Positions 9,359-16,801 of a stretch of 64,000 nt of DNA are shown one piece after another (position 1 is the first letter of the stretch; each line of letters begins with the position of its first letter). The DNA is taken from positions 186,001 to 250,000 of the forward strand of contig NZ_PSXX01000003.1 in assembly GCF_002931055.1 (NCBI RefSeq), given 5' to 3'. The position numbers and the translations under genes were made by a program. The stretch is from Pseudoclavibacter sp. AY1H1 (GTDB lineage Bacteria; Actinomycetota; Actinomycetes; Actinomycetales; Microbacteriaceae). The notes below the pieces were generated by a model. It made no database searches, was not told where the DNA came from, and saw only the letters and a program-made list of their open reading frames with translations.

Positions 9359-9901
9359 CTAGCCGCGCGCGCCGATCGCGCGGACGATGCCCGCGAGTCC
9401 GTAGCGCCAGGCCTTGTCGATGTCTCCGCCGAGGTTGAAGCCTCGGTTCAGCTCCATGCTGACGAAGCCGGCAGCCCACGCGGTCAGGGTGCGGGCCGCC
9501 TCGAGCGCTCGCTCCTGACCGGCGAGCTCGCCCGCGAGGCGCAGGATCCTCGCGCTCGCGTCCGCACCGAATTCCGGCCGTGCTACGGGCGTTCCGGCCC
9601 CCGGCGTCATCACGAGCTGGAACGCGGCCGGGCGCTCGTGCCCGAACGCCCGGAACGCATCAGCGAGCTGCTCGAGATCGCCCGCGGCGTCCAGCTGCTC
9701 TCCGAGCTCGACGAGGGTCGCCTCGGCAACGAGCTGGATGAGTTCCTCACGATTCGCGACCCGCTTGTAGAGCGACGGCGCACGGACTCCCACCCGGACG
9801 GCGACCGCCTGCATGCTCAGCCTGGGGAGCCCCTCGCTCTCGAGGAGGTCGCGGGCGGCGAGCACGATCGCGTCGAGGGAGGTCCTGTCCGGAGTAGGCA
9901 T
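9359..9901 (-). CDS. TetR-family transcriptional repressor
   Basis: The protein has about 180 residues. Its N-terminal helix-turn-helix (residues about 25-47, with RLSMQAVAVRVGVRAPSLYKRVANREEL) is the TetR signature, followed by an all-helical ligand-binding domain of the WHG type. It is divergent from the metallo-hydrolase gene at 9956. The 54-bp spacer holds a perfect 15-bp palindrome, so it probably represses both itself and the hydrolase. I use the ATG at 9901 because a -10 box (TATAGT, 9914-9909) ends 7 nt upstream, consistent with a leaderless mRNA. A GTG at 9910 is an alternative. The ankyrin gene lies immediately downstream. Confidence 0.9.
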   Translation of the reverse strand: MPTPDRTSLDAIVLAARDLLESEGLPRLSMQAVAVRVGVRAPSLYKRVANREELIQLVAEATLVELGEQLDAAGDLEQLADAFRAFGHERPAAFQLVMTPGAGTPVARPEFGADASARILRLAGELAGQERALEAARTLTAWAAGFVSMELNRGFNLGGDIDKAWRYGLAGIVRAIGARG

Positions 9902-9918
9902 GCCCCCCACTATAGCTA

Positions 9919-9948
9919 TTGACAGTAGCCATGATGGCTACGTACCAT
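9919..9948 (+). promoter_or_regulatory. TetR operator inside a divergent promoter
   Basis: The -35 TTGACA (9919-9924) and -10 TACCAT (9943-9948) are 18 bp apart on the plus strand. Between them is the perfect palindrome TAGCCAT-G-ATGGCTA (9926-9940). Its position would block RNA polymerase on the hydrolase promoter and cover the upstream part of the tetR promoter. The -10 ends 7 nt before the hydrolase ATG, so that mRNA is probably leaderless. Confidence 0.75.
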
Positions 9949-9955
9949 AGCCTTC

Positions 9956-10678
9956 ATGAGACTCGACGCTTCCCTCCACCGCATCGGCAACGACATCGTC
10001 GCGGCCTACCTCGTCACCACCCCGGAGGGCGTGACCGTCATCGACGCCGGCCTCGCCGGCCACTGGCGCGAGCTCGTCGCCGAGCTCGCATCCATCGGAC
10101 GCTCGGTCGACGACATCAAGGGCGTGATCCTCACCCACGGCGACTCCGATCACGTCGGCTTCGCCGAGCGACTGCGACGCGACCACGGCGTCCCGGTCTA
10201 TGTGCATGCGGAAGACGCGGCCCGCGCGAAGGGCGGGCCGAAGCCCTCGAACTCCAAGCAGTCGATGAAGCTCGGTCCCCTCCTCACCTTCGCCGCCTAC
10301 ACGCTGCGCAAGGGCGGAGCGCGAACCACGTGGCTCACCGAGGTCATCGAGGTGCAGCACGGAGCGACGCTCGACCTCCCGGGCTCGCCGCAGATCATCG
10401 GCATGCCCGGCCACTCGCCGGGCAGCATCGCGGTCTTCGTCCCCGCCGCCGACGCCGTCTTCGTCGGGGATGCGCTCACGACCCGCCACGTGCTCACCGG
10501 GCAGGAGGGCCCGCAAGCGGCCCCGTTCACCGACGAGCCAGCGCAGGCCATGACGTCGCTCCGCGCCATCGTCGACACGAAGGCGAAGTGGGTGCTGCCA
10601 GGACACGGAGCGCCCTGGAGCTCAGGAGTGGCTGCGGCGGTCGCGGCGGTCGAGTCGGCCTCCAGCAGCACTCACTGA
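9956..10678 (+). CDS. Metallo-beta-lactamase-fold hydrolase
   Basis: The 240-residue protein has the MBL fold: metal motif THGDSDHVG (about residues 60-68), GMPGHSPGSIAVF (about 143-155), GDALTTRHV and a final PGHG. The canonical HxHxDH is HxDxDH here, with Asp replacing the second His. This variant is seen in some lactonase or glyoxalase-like members but may alter metal loading. The substrate is unknown. A divergent TetR regulator with an operator in the shared promoter suggests induction by a small molecule, possibly the hydrolase substrate. Confidence 0.88.
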   Translation: MRLDASLHRIGNDIVAAYLVTTPEGVTVIDAGLAGHWRELVAELASIGRSVDDIKGVILTHGDSDHVGFAERLRRDHGVPVYVHAEDAARAKGGPKPSNSKQSMKLGPLLTFAAYTLRKGGARTTWLTEVIEVQHGATLDLPGSPQIIGMPGHSPGSIAVFVPAADAVFVGDALTTRHVLTGQEGPQAAPFTDEPAQAMTSLRAIVDTKAKWVLPGHGAPWSSGVAAAVAAVESASSSTH

Positions 10679-10708
10679 GCTCACCGCTCGTCGCCACGGA
10701 GCACAGCG

Positions 10709-10727
10709 CAGGGCGACGCTGGCCCTG
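10709..10727. terminator. Short hairpin between convergent genes
   Basis: CAGGGC (10709-10714) pairs with GCCCTG (10722-10727) across a 7-nt loop, between the hydrolase stop and the mutM stop. There is no T-run on either side, so termination is only suggested by position. Confidence 0.3.
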
Positions 10728-10731
10728 TGGC

Positions 10732-11601
10732 CTACCGCTCTCGCTGGCACTTCTCGCAGAAGTGCGAGCCCCGGTTCTGGAACTTCTCGCGAACGATCGG
10801 CCGCCCGCATCTCGGGCACGGCTTCCCCTGGCGCCCGTACACGTTGAGCGAATGCGCAAAGTAGCCGGCCTGCCCGTTGACGTTCACGTACTGCGCATCG
10901 AAGGAAGTGCCACCCTCGGCGAGCGCCTTCGCGAACACCTCCCGCACGTGCAGCAGCAGCTCCCTCGCCTTCGACGGCGACAGCCCGGAGGTCACGCGCC
11001 CGTAGTGCAGCCGCGCCCGCCACAACGCTTCGTCGGCGTAGATGTTGCCGATGCCCGAGATGAGCGTCTGGTCGAGGAGCGCCGACTTCACGCCCGTCCT
11101 CCGGCGCAGCAGCGCCGCCACCCACGCGTCGTCATCGAAGTTCGGATCGAGCGGGTCGCGTGCGATGTGCGCCACCTGCGACGGCACACGCTCGCCCTCG
11201 ACGTCCGCCGTCGGCACGAGGCGATCGACGGCCAGCGAGCCGAAGACGCGCTGGTCAGCGAAGGCGACGACAAGATCGCCGGCGGGACCATCGACGCGGA
11301 TGCGCGCTCGCAGGTGCCGGTCGTCGGGCGCGTCCGACGTGCGGAGCAGCATCTGACCGCTCATGCCGAGGTGCGCCGTCAGCGCCTCTTCGCGGCCCGC
11401 GAGCGGCAGCCACAGGAACTTCCCGCGCCGCGACACGCTCGAGATCCTCGCCCCTTCGAGCGCACCGACGAACTCGGCCGAGTCGCCAGCGTGTCGACGC
11501 AGCGAGCGCTCGTCGAGCACCTCGACGGCCGACACGACGGCACCCGTGACCGCGGGTTCAAGGCCGAGGCGCACGACCTCGACTTCAGGCAGCTCCGGCA
11601 C
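10732..11601 (-). CDS. mutM: Formamidopyrimidine-DNA glycosylase (MutM/Fpg)
   Basis: This enzyme excises oxidised purines such as 8-oxoguanine and nicks the abasic site. The GTG start yields the obligatory N-terminus M-PELPEVE, in which Pro2 is the Schiff-base nucleophile and Glu3 is catalytic. A helix-two-turn-helix region (IGNIYADEALWRA, about 180) and a C-terminal Cys4 zinc finger (CPRC...CEKC, about 255-285) follow. The length of 289 residues is typical. The start is 2 nt after the rnc stop, so it is probably translated from the same mRNA. The longer upstream frame overlaps rnc and is not real. Confidence 0.96.
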   Translation of the reverse strand: MPELPEVEVVRLGLEPAVTGAVVSAVEVLDERSLRRHAGDSAEFVGALEGARISSVSRRGKFLWLPLAGREEALTAHLGMSGQMLLRTSDAPDDRHLRARIRVDGPAGDLVVAFADQRVFGSLAVDRLVPTADVEGERVPSQVAHIARDPLDPNFDDDAWVAALLRRRTGVKSALLDQTLISGIGNIYADEALWRARLHYGRVTSGLSPSKARELLLHVREVFAKALAEGGTSFDAQYVNVNGQAGYFAHSLNVYGRQGKPCPRCGRPIVREKFQNRGSHFCEKCQRER

Positions 11602-11603
11602 GG

Positions 11604-12350
11604 CTAGGAGCCCGCAGGGGCGCCGTCGCCGCCGTCGTTCAGCTGATGCCATGCGGCAAGCGCGCCAGCGACCTCCGCCTGCTTCTTGCTCGTGCCGACG
11701 CCCTGCGCCTGCGCGAGGATGCGCTTCTTCTTCAGCACCGTGACCGTCGCCGTGAAGCTGCGGTCGTGCTCGAGGCCAGACCCCTCCACCTCGTAGCGCG
11801 GCGGCTCGGCGCCCCGCGTGTCCGCAAGCTCCTGCAGTGCGGTCTTCGGGTCCTGCTCGGCCCCGAGACGCCACACCACAGCCAGCTTCGGCTCGACGAG
11901 GCGCAGGACGAGCTCCGTCGCGACCTCGACCCCGGCGGAGAGGTACGCGGCGCCGATGACCGCCTCCACCGTGTCCGCCAGGACGGAATCCTTCTTGTTG
12001 CCGCCCGTCAGGTGCTCGCCGCGACCGAGGTGCAGGTAGGCGCCGAGGCCGAGGCCCCGCGCGATCTCCGCCAACGCCACCGTCGAGACGAGGGATGCGC
12101 GCAGACGCGACAGCTGCCCCTCCGAGTAATCGGGGTACGTCCGGTACAGCATGACGGTGACGGCCTGCCCGAGGATCGAGTCGCCGAGGAACTCGAGGCG
12201 CTGATTGTCGGGGATGCCACCGTTCTCGACCGCGTACGACCGGTGGGTCAACGCGAGCTCGAGGAGCGAGGGAACGAAGTCGACCCCGAGGCCGCGTGCC
12301 AGCTCAGCTGACGGTGCGGCGTCGGGGTCGATGATCTTCACGTCGTGCAT
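11604..12350 (-). CDS. rnc: Ribonuclease III
   Basis: RNase III cleaves double-stranded RNA, including rRNA precursors. The 248-residue protein has the signature NQRLEFLGDSILG (about residues 42-54), the second acidic cluster ADTVEAVIGAAYLSAG (about 126-141) and a C-terminal dsRNA-binding domain (about 165-240, with DPKTALQEL and TSKKQAEVAGA). The ATG at 12350 follows the rpmF stop by 10 nt. The order rpmF-rnc-mutM on one mRNA is standard in actinobacteria. Confidence 0.96.
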   Translation of the reverse strand: MHDVKIIDPDAAPSAELARGLGVDFVPSLLELALTHRSYAVENGGIPDNQRLEFLGDSILGQAVTVMLYRTYPDYSEGQLSRLRASLVSTVALAEIARGLGLGAYLHLGRGEHLTGGNKKDSVLADTVEAVIGAAYLSAGVEVATELVLRLVEPKLAVVWRLGAEQDPKTALQELADTRGAEPPRYEVEGSGLEHDRSFTATVTVLKKKRILAQAQGVGTSKKQAEVAGALAAWHQLNDGGDGAPAGS

Positions 12351-12360
12351 GACGCGAGGA

Positions 12361-12564
12361 TCAGACGTCTGCGACCTTGCGGCCCTTGTACTCGAAGAAC
12401 AGCGGAGTGCCGGCTGCGTCCTCGACAACCTTCGCGCGGTGCGGGAGGCTGTAGGTGACCTTGCCGTTCTCGACGGTCTTGACGAGGGTCGGCACGGAGG
12501 CCTTCCACTGCGAACGGCGCGAACGCGTGTTCGAGCGGCTCATCTTGCGCTTGGGGAGAGCCAT
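12361..12564 (-). CDS. rpmF: 50S ribosomal protein L32
   Basis: The 67-residue basic protein begins [20 protein letters not shown], the diagnostic L32 N-terminus. The zinc-type CxxC pairs found in some L32 proteins are absent, so this is the zinc-independent form. An AAAGGTAG ribosome-binding site lies just upstream. It sits between the DUF177 gene and rnc, as in most bacteria. Confidence 0.97.
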   Translation of the reverse strand: MALPKRKMSRSNTRSRRSQWKASVPTLVKTVENGKVTYSLPHRAKVVEDAAGTPLFFEYKGRKVADV

Positions 12565-12605
12565 CGGCGTCTACCTTTCATCTTTCATCGTGCAGGGAGG
12601 CGGGC

Positions 12606-13259
12606 TCAGTACTGGCCCGGCTCCCCCTTGTAATCATGGTTGCGCGCATCCTCAGGAGATTCTGTCTCACGAGGACCCGCGGCTTCCTCGGAACCCGTTG
12701 CTGGTTCCTCGGGTGCTTCTGTTGAAGCGCCAAACCCTGCCAACGCCGCCCAACGCGGGTCAACCGCTGGTGCCTGCTCTTCGAGCGGCTCCACCAGCTT
12801 CTCGCCGGTTTCAGGATCTAGGCCGAGGCAGTCCGGCCGACAAACCGGCTGGAATGGCAGTGCGAGCACTACCGCATCGCGAACGGGCGGTTCAAGGTCG
12901 ACAATGTCGTCGTGAACCTCGTACTCGAGGGCTTCGTCGCGAGCATACGCGAAAAGCTCTGCGAAATCGACCCGGAGCGGCTCGTCCAGCGGTGTCAGGC
13001 ACCTGCTGCACTCCCCGGCCATCCTCGATTCGAGGCCGACCGTCGCGAGGATGCCGTCATGCAGCACCTCGAGACGAACGTCGAGTTCGACCGGCGTGCC
13101 CTTCTCGATGTAGCCGAGCCCCTCGCCGATGCGCTCAGGCGCATCGAAGTCGAGTTCGAGCTCGCGCATCGTGCCGGGCTTGCCCACGATGGTCGCAATG
13201 TTCACGAAGTACGGAGAGGAAGTCACCGGGAGATTGTACGCCCTCGTCGCGGAGTGCAT
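12606..13259 (-). CDS. DUF177 (YceD-like) protein
   Basis: This 217-residue protein belongs to the YceD/DUF177 family, encoded next to rpmF in most bacteria and linked to 23S rRNA accumulation. The central part carries the conserved Cys pairs GECSRCLTPL (about 86-95) and VCRPDCLG (about 139-146), a likely metal site. The C-terminal 55 residues are acidic and disordered. The ATG at 13259 is 10 nt after the coaD stop and has AGGTGG upstream. Within the spacer to rpmF there is no obvious separate promoter. Confidence 0.9.
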   Translation of the reverse strand: MHSATRAYNLPVTSSPYFVNIATIVGKPGTMRELELDFDAPERIGEGLGYIEKGTPVELDVRLEVLHDGILATVGLESRMAGECSRCLTPLDEPLRVDFAELFAYARDEALEYEVHDDIVDLEPPVRDAVVLALPFQPVCRPDCLGLDPETGEKLVEPLEEQAPAVDPRWAALAGFGASTEAPEEPATGSEEAAGPRETESPEDARNHDYKGEPGQY

Positions 13260-13269
13260 CCCGAGCCAC

Positions 13270-13770
13270 CTACTCGATGGAGGTGTCGGTGTCGCCCTGC
13301 AGGTACTCGTAGACGACACGAGGCACGTACGGCGACACGTCTCCACCGAGCGAGGCGACCTGACGGACCAGCGAGCTCGAGACGTGCGCGTGGCTCGGGT
13401 CTGGCAGCATGAACATCGTCTCGACTCGGGCGAGGTTGCGATTCACGATCGCCATCGGCGTCTCGTAGGTCACATCGGCCTGTGACCGGATGCCCTTCAC
13501 GATGACCTTCGCGCCGACGTCGGTGCAGTAGTCGACGAGCAGGCCCACGCTCCACGACGCGACGCGAACGTTGCCGCGGATGCCGGTCGCCGAGACCGCC
13601 TGCTCGATGAGCTCGACGCGGCGCGAGATGGGCAGGAGCGCGTGCTTGTCGGGATTGTGCACAACCACGACGTGCACTTCCTCGAAGACCGTTGCGGCAC
13701 GCTGGATGACGTCGAGGTGGCCAAGGGTAACCGGATCGAACGAGCCGGGAACGACAGCGATTCTGCTCAT
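13270..13770 (-). CDS. coaD: Phosphopantetheine adenylyltransferase
   Basis: CoaD transfers AMP to 4'-phosphopantetheine in the penultimate step of coenzyme A synthesis. The 166-residue protein starts [18 protein letters not shown], with the nucleotidyltransferase T/HxGH motif (TLGH, about 15-18). It has the conserved VKGIRS (about 87-92) and SSSLVR (about 129-134). Length is standard. The upstream in-frame extension lacks family similarity. It is followed 10 nt later by the DUF177 gene. Confidence 0.96.
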   Translation of the reverse strand: MSRIAVVPGSFDPVTLGHLDVIQRAATVFEEVHVVVVHNPDKHALLPISRRVELIEQAVSATGIRGNVRVASWSVGLLVDYCTDVGAKVIVKGIRSQADVTYETPMAIVNRNLARVETMFMLPDPSHAHVSSSLVRQVASLGGDVSPYVPRVVYEYLQGDTDTSIE

Positions 13771-13869
13771 GCCCACAAGACTACGGGGCGGTCCCTGCAC
13801 GTCGCGCCCATGGAGCGCTCATCGCGTGATCGGGACGCGTGGAGCAGGCGTGGCAGGGTCAGATGCGAG

Positions 13870-14601
13870 CTAGACGCGGGTGGGCGTGTCGTCGTCCCCA
13901 TCGGCCAGCGGCTCCTCGGGCTTCGGCGTGCTGCTCGCCTCGAGGTCCGCGGCCTTGCGCCGGAAGAGGATGAACGAGACGAAGACCACGGCCACACCGG
14001 CGAGCCCCATGAGCACCCAGGCCCACGGCGGGATCCCGGAGGCAGCGGCCGTCGACTGGGACGCCTCATCCGACGTTCCCGCGTCGCTGTTCGTGATCGC
14101 GGCCCCCTCGGTGTTCTCGGCGGCACCGAACCCAGCAGAGGCGGACGCGGACGGTGCGGCGTCCTCAGCCGGCGCCACGCCGACCGACACCGTGAACGGG
14201 ATCGTGCCGGAGATCGGGTGGCCGTCAGAGGAGACGACCTGCCAGTTCAGGGCGTAGTCCCCCGCAGCGAGCTGCGGGAGCGCCTGCGTCACGACCGAAC
14301 CGTCGGCCGTGGCCGCCGACTCCAGCTCGACCGCTGTCTGCTCCACGGCGGTCACCGCGAACAGCTCGACCTGCGGGCCGAGCGTGCCTTCCGACTGCAC
14401 CTCCGCGGAGAACGTCAGGGTCGCGCTCTCCGGAGCCACGTCGACCGACTCGTCGGCGGCCGGGCTCGACTCGATCAGCTGGTCGTGCGCGGAAGCGAAC
14501 TGCGAGCCGAGACCGAGCGCGAGGGCCAGGAACGCCAGCATGGCGGCCAGCATGAGGCGGGAGGCGATGCGGAGCGCGTGTGCGGAGGAGGAAGAGGTCA
14601 C
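13870..14601 (-). CDS. CopC-domain membrane-anchored protein
   Basis: The 243-residue protein has a signal peptide (hydrophobic segment about 14-38, cleaved after ASA), then a CopC/YobA-type copper-binding domain. The N-terminal His (AHDQLIESSPAADESV) and the late DGHPISG motif (about 130) are the usual copper ligands. An Ala/Ser linker, one transmembrane helix (about 188-210) and a short acidic cytoplasmic tail follow. CopC proteins bind extracytoplasmic copper. No CopD is adjacent. The GTG start has GGGCGG upstream. It follows recG by 49 bp on the same strand, so it may be part of that operon. Confidence 0.88.
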   Translation of the reverse strand: MTSSSSAHALRIASRLMLAAMLAFLALALGLGSQFASAHDQLIESSPAADESVDVAPESATLTFSAEVQSEGTLGPQVELFAVTAVEQTAVELESAATADGSVVTQALPQLAAGDYALNWQVVSSDGHPISGTIPFTVSVGVAPAEDAAPSASASAGFGAAENTEGAAITNSDAGTSDEASQSTAAASGIPPWAWVLMGLAGVAVVFVSFILFRRKAADLEASSTPKPEEPLADGDDDTPTRV

Positions 14602-14650
14602 CCGCCCATCGTAGGCCAGGGCACGCTCGCCGGCCGAGGAGCTCGAGCCG

Positions 14651-16801
14651 TCAGGACTTGCCGAGGAACTCCCGCTCCTCGAAGCTGTGCCGGCCGATGG
14701 CCGCCTTGAGGTCGGGCCACCGCTTGAGGCTCCAGTCGTCGTTGATGAGCAGCGCCGCCTCGTCCCTGGCGGAGCGGATCAGGTCGGTGTCCTCGATGAC
14801 GCGCAGGAGCTTGAGGGACGTGCGTCCTCCCGACTGCGCCGTGCCGAGCACGTCACCCTCGCGTCGCAGCTCGAGGTCGCGTTCGGCGAGCTCGAACCCG
14901 TCGAGCGTCTCGGCGACCGCGTTGATCCGCTCCCGAGCGGTGGACTCCTCCTCGGTGTTCGAGACGAGCAGACAGAGTCCTGCGTGCTCTCCTCGTCCGA
15001 CGCGGCCCCGCAGCTGGTGGAGCTGGGAGACCCCGAACCGGTCGGCATCCATGACGATCATGACCGAGGCGTTCGGCACGTTCACGCCGACCTCGATGAC
15101 GGTCGTCGCGACCAGCACATCGATCTTGCCCTCGGCGAAGGCCCGCATGGCGGCATCCTTCTCATCGCTCGGCATCGCCCCGTGCACGGCGGCCACGCGC
15201 TTGCCCGCGAAGAGCGGATGCACGGCGAGCGTCGGCGCGAGCTCCATGACGGCGGTCACGGGCTGGGCCGGCTCCTCGCCATCGACCGGCTCTGCGGGTT
15301 CGGCTGGCTCGATGGCGGGGCACACGACAAACGCCTGCCGCCCCCGGTCGACTTCCTCCGCGACGCGCTGCCAGGCACGCTCCAGCCAGTGCGGATGCTC
15401 GCGGGTGGCGACGACGAACGTCTCGATCTTCTGCCGCCCCTTCGGCATGGTCACGATGCTCGAGATGTCGAGGTCGCCGAAGACCGTCATGGCGACCGTG
15501 CGCGGAATGGGAGTGGCCGTCAGGACCAGCAGGTGCGGAGGCTGAGCGCCCTTCGCGCGCAGCGACTCGCGCTGCTCCACCCCGAAGCGGTGCTGCTCGT
15601 CGACGATGACGAGGCCGAGGTCGTCGAACATCACGTCGTCGCTCAGAAGCGCGTGGGTGCCCACCACGATCTTGGCCTCGCCGGCGACGACGCGCAGCGC
15701 TGCGCGCTTGCGCTCCGTCTTCGTCATGCTGCCGGTGATGAGGGTCGGAATGAGCTTCGCGGAGAGCTCCGGACCGAGGGAGTCGATGATCGAGCGGTGG
15801 TGCTGGGAGGCGAGGACCTCGGTCGGCGCGAGCATGGCCGACTGCCCGCCTGCATCGGCGACCTGCAGCATCGCGCGCAGCGCCACGAGGGTCTTGCCCG
15901 AGCCGACCTCGCCCTGGACGAGACGGTGCATGGGCACGCCGCGGGCGAGGTCCTTCGCGATCTGCCGCCCGACCGTCTTCTGGTCGGGCGTGAGCTCGAA
16001 CGGCACGAGTCGGTCGAAGGCCTCGAGCATCGGCCCGACCGTGTCGGTCCTCGCTCTCGCCGCGACGAGCTCGGAGATCGCCCGGCGCTGGAGGAGCGCC
16101 GCCTGGAGCACGTACGCCTCGGTGAAGCGCAGCGATTCCCGCGCCCGCTCGAGCAGCTTGAACGTCTCGGGCTGGTGGATGGCGCGCATCGCCTCGTCGT
16201 AGCTGTACATCCCGAACATGGCGCGCGTCTCCACCGGCACTGGGTCGCGGAGGAACGGCACGGCGTCGAGGACCGCCTGGACGGCCGCCGCGACCTTCCA
16301 GGTCGGCAGGCTGGCGGTGGCCGGGTAGATCGGGATGGGCTCCTTGAGCCACTGGTCGCGTCGTTCCGAGAGGGCCTCGAGTGGCGCGTTCTCGAAGAGC
16401 TCGTACTCGGGGTGGGCGAGCTGGATGGCTCCCCGGTACGCGGAGGCCTTGCCAGAGAAGATGCCGGTCACGCCCGGCTGCAGCTGCTTGGCACGCCAGC
16501 TCTGGTTGAAGAACGTCAGCGAGACGATGCCCTTCTCGTCGGTGATCTCCACTTCGACGATCGAGCCTCGTCGTGCGCGCATCTGCCGCTCGTTGACGCG
16601 CAGCACCCGCGCAACGAGCGTGACGTGCTCGCCGAGCGGCAGCGACTCGATGGCGGTCATCTCGCCTCGACGCGCGTAGCGGCGGGGGTAGTGCTCGAGC
16701 ATGCCCGCGACGGTCGTCACGTCGAGCTGCTTCGCGAGCTGCTGCGCGTCGCGCTTGCCGAGGACGTCCTCGAGCGGGGTATCGAGACCGATGTCGTCCA
16801 T
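14651..16801 (-). CDS. recG: ATP-dependent DNA helicase RecG
   Basis: RecG reverses stalled forks and processes recombination intermediates. The 716-residue protein has the N-terminal wedge/OB domain (about 55-150), Walker A GEVGSGKT (about 297-304), the DEQH box (VDEQHRFGVEQR, about 398-409), TAT (motif III) and motif VI QLRGRVGRG (about 595). The start ATG overlaps the stop of the upstream transglutaminase gene by one base (TGATG), so translation is probably coupled. Finding recG as the last-but-one gene of a MoxR-DUF58-TgpA operon is unusual. It more often precedes rsmD directly, whereas here rsmD lies beyond the operon on the other strand. Confidence 0.97.
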   Translation of the reverse strand: MDDIGLDTPLEDVLGKRDAQQLAKQLDVTTVAGMLEHYPRRYARRGEMTAIESLPLGEHVTLVARVLRVNERQMRARRGSIVEVEITDEKGIVSLTFFNQSWRAKQLQPGVTGIFSGKASAYRGAIQLAHPEYELFENAPLEALSERRDQWLKEPIPIYPATASLPTWKVAAAVQAVLDAVPFLRDPVPVETRAMFGMYSYDEAMRAIHQPETFKLLERARESLRFTEAYVLQAALLQRRAISELVAARARTDTVGPMLEAFDRLVPFELTPDQKTVGRQIAKDLARGVPMHRLVQGEVGSGKTLVALRAMLQVADAGGQSAMLAPTEVLASQHHRSIIDSLGPELSAKLIPTLITGSMTKTERKRAALRVVAGEAKIVVGTHALLSDDVMFDDLGLVIVDEQHRFGVEQRESLRAKGAQPPHLLVLTATPIPRTVAMTVFGDLDISSIVTMPKGRQKIETFVVATREHPHWLERAWQRVAEEVDRGRQAFVVCPAIEPAEPAEPVDGEEPAQPVTAVMELAPTLAVHPLFAGKRVAAVHGAMPSDEKDAAMRAFAEGKIDVLVATTVIEVGVNVPNASVMIVMDADRFGVSQLHQLRGRVGRGEHAGLCLLVSNTEEESTARERINAVAETLDGFELAERDLELRREGDVLGTAQSGGRTSLKLLRVIEDTDLIRSARDEAALLINDDWSLKRWPDLKAAIGRHSFEEREFLGKS

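Noticed and set aside
12606-13346. Longer N-terminus of the DUF177 protein (from 13346)
   Set aside because: The extension overlaps coaD and lacks family similarity. The ATG at 13259 has a ribosome-binding site.
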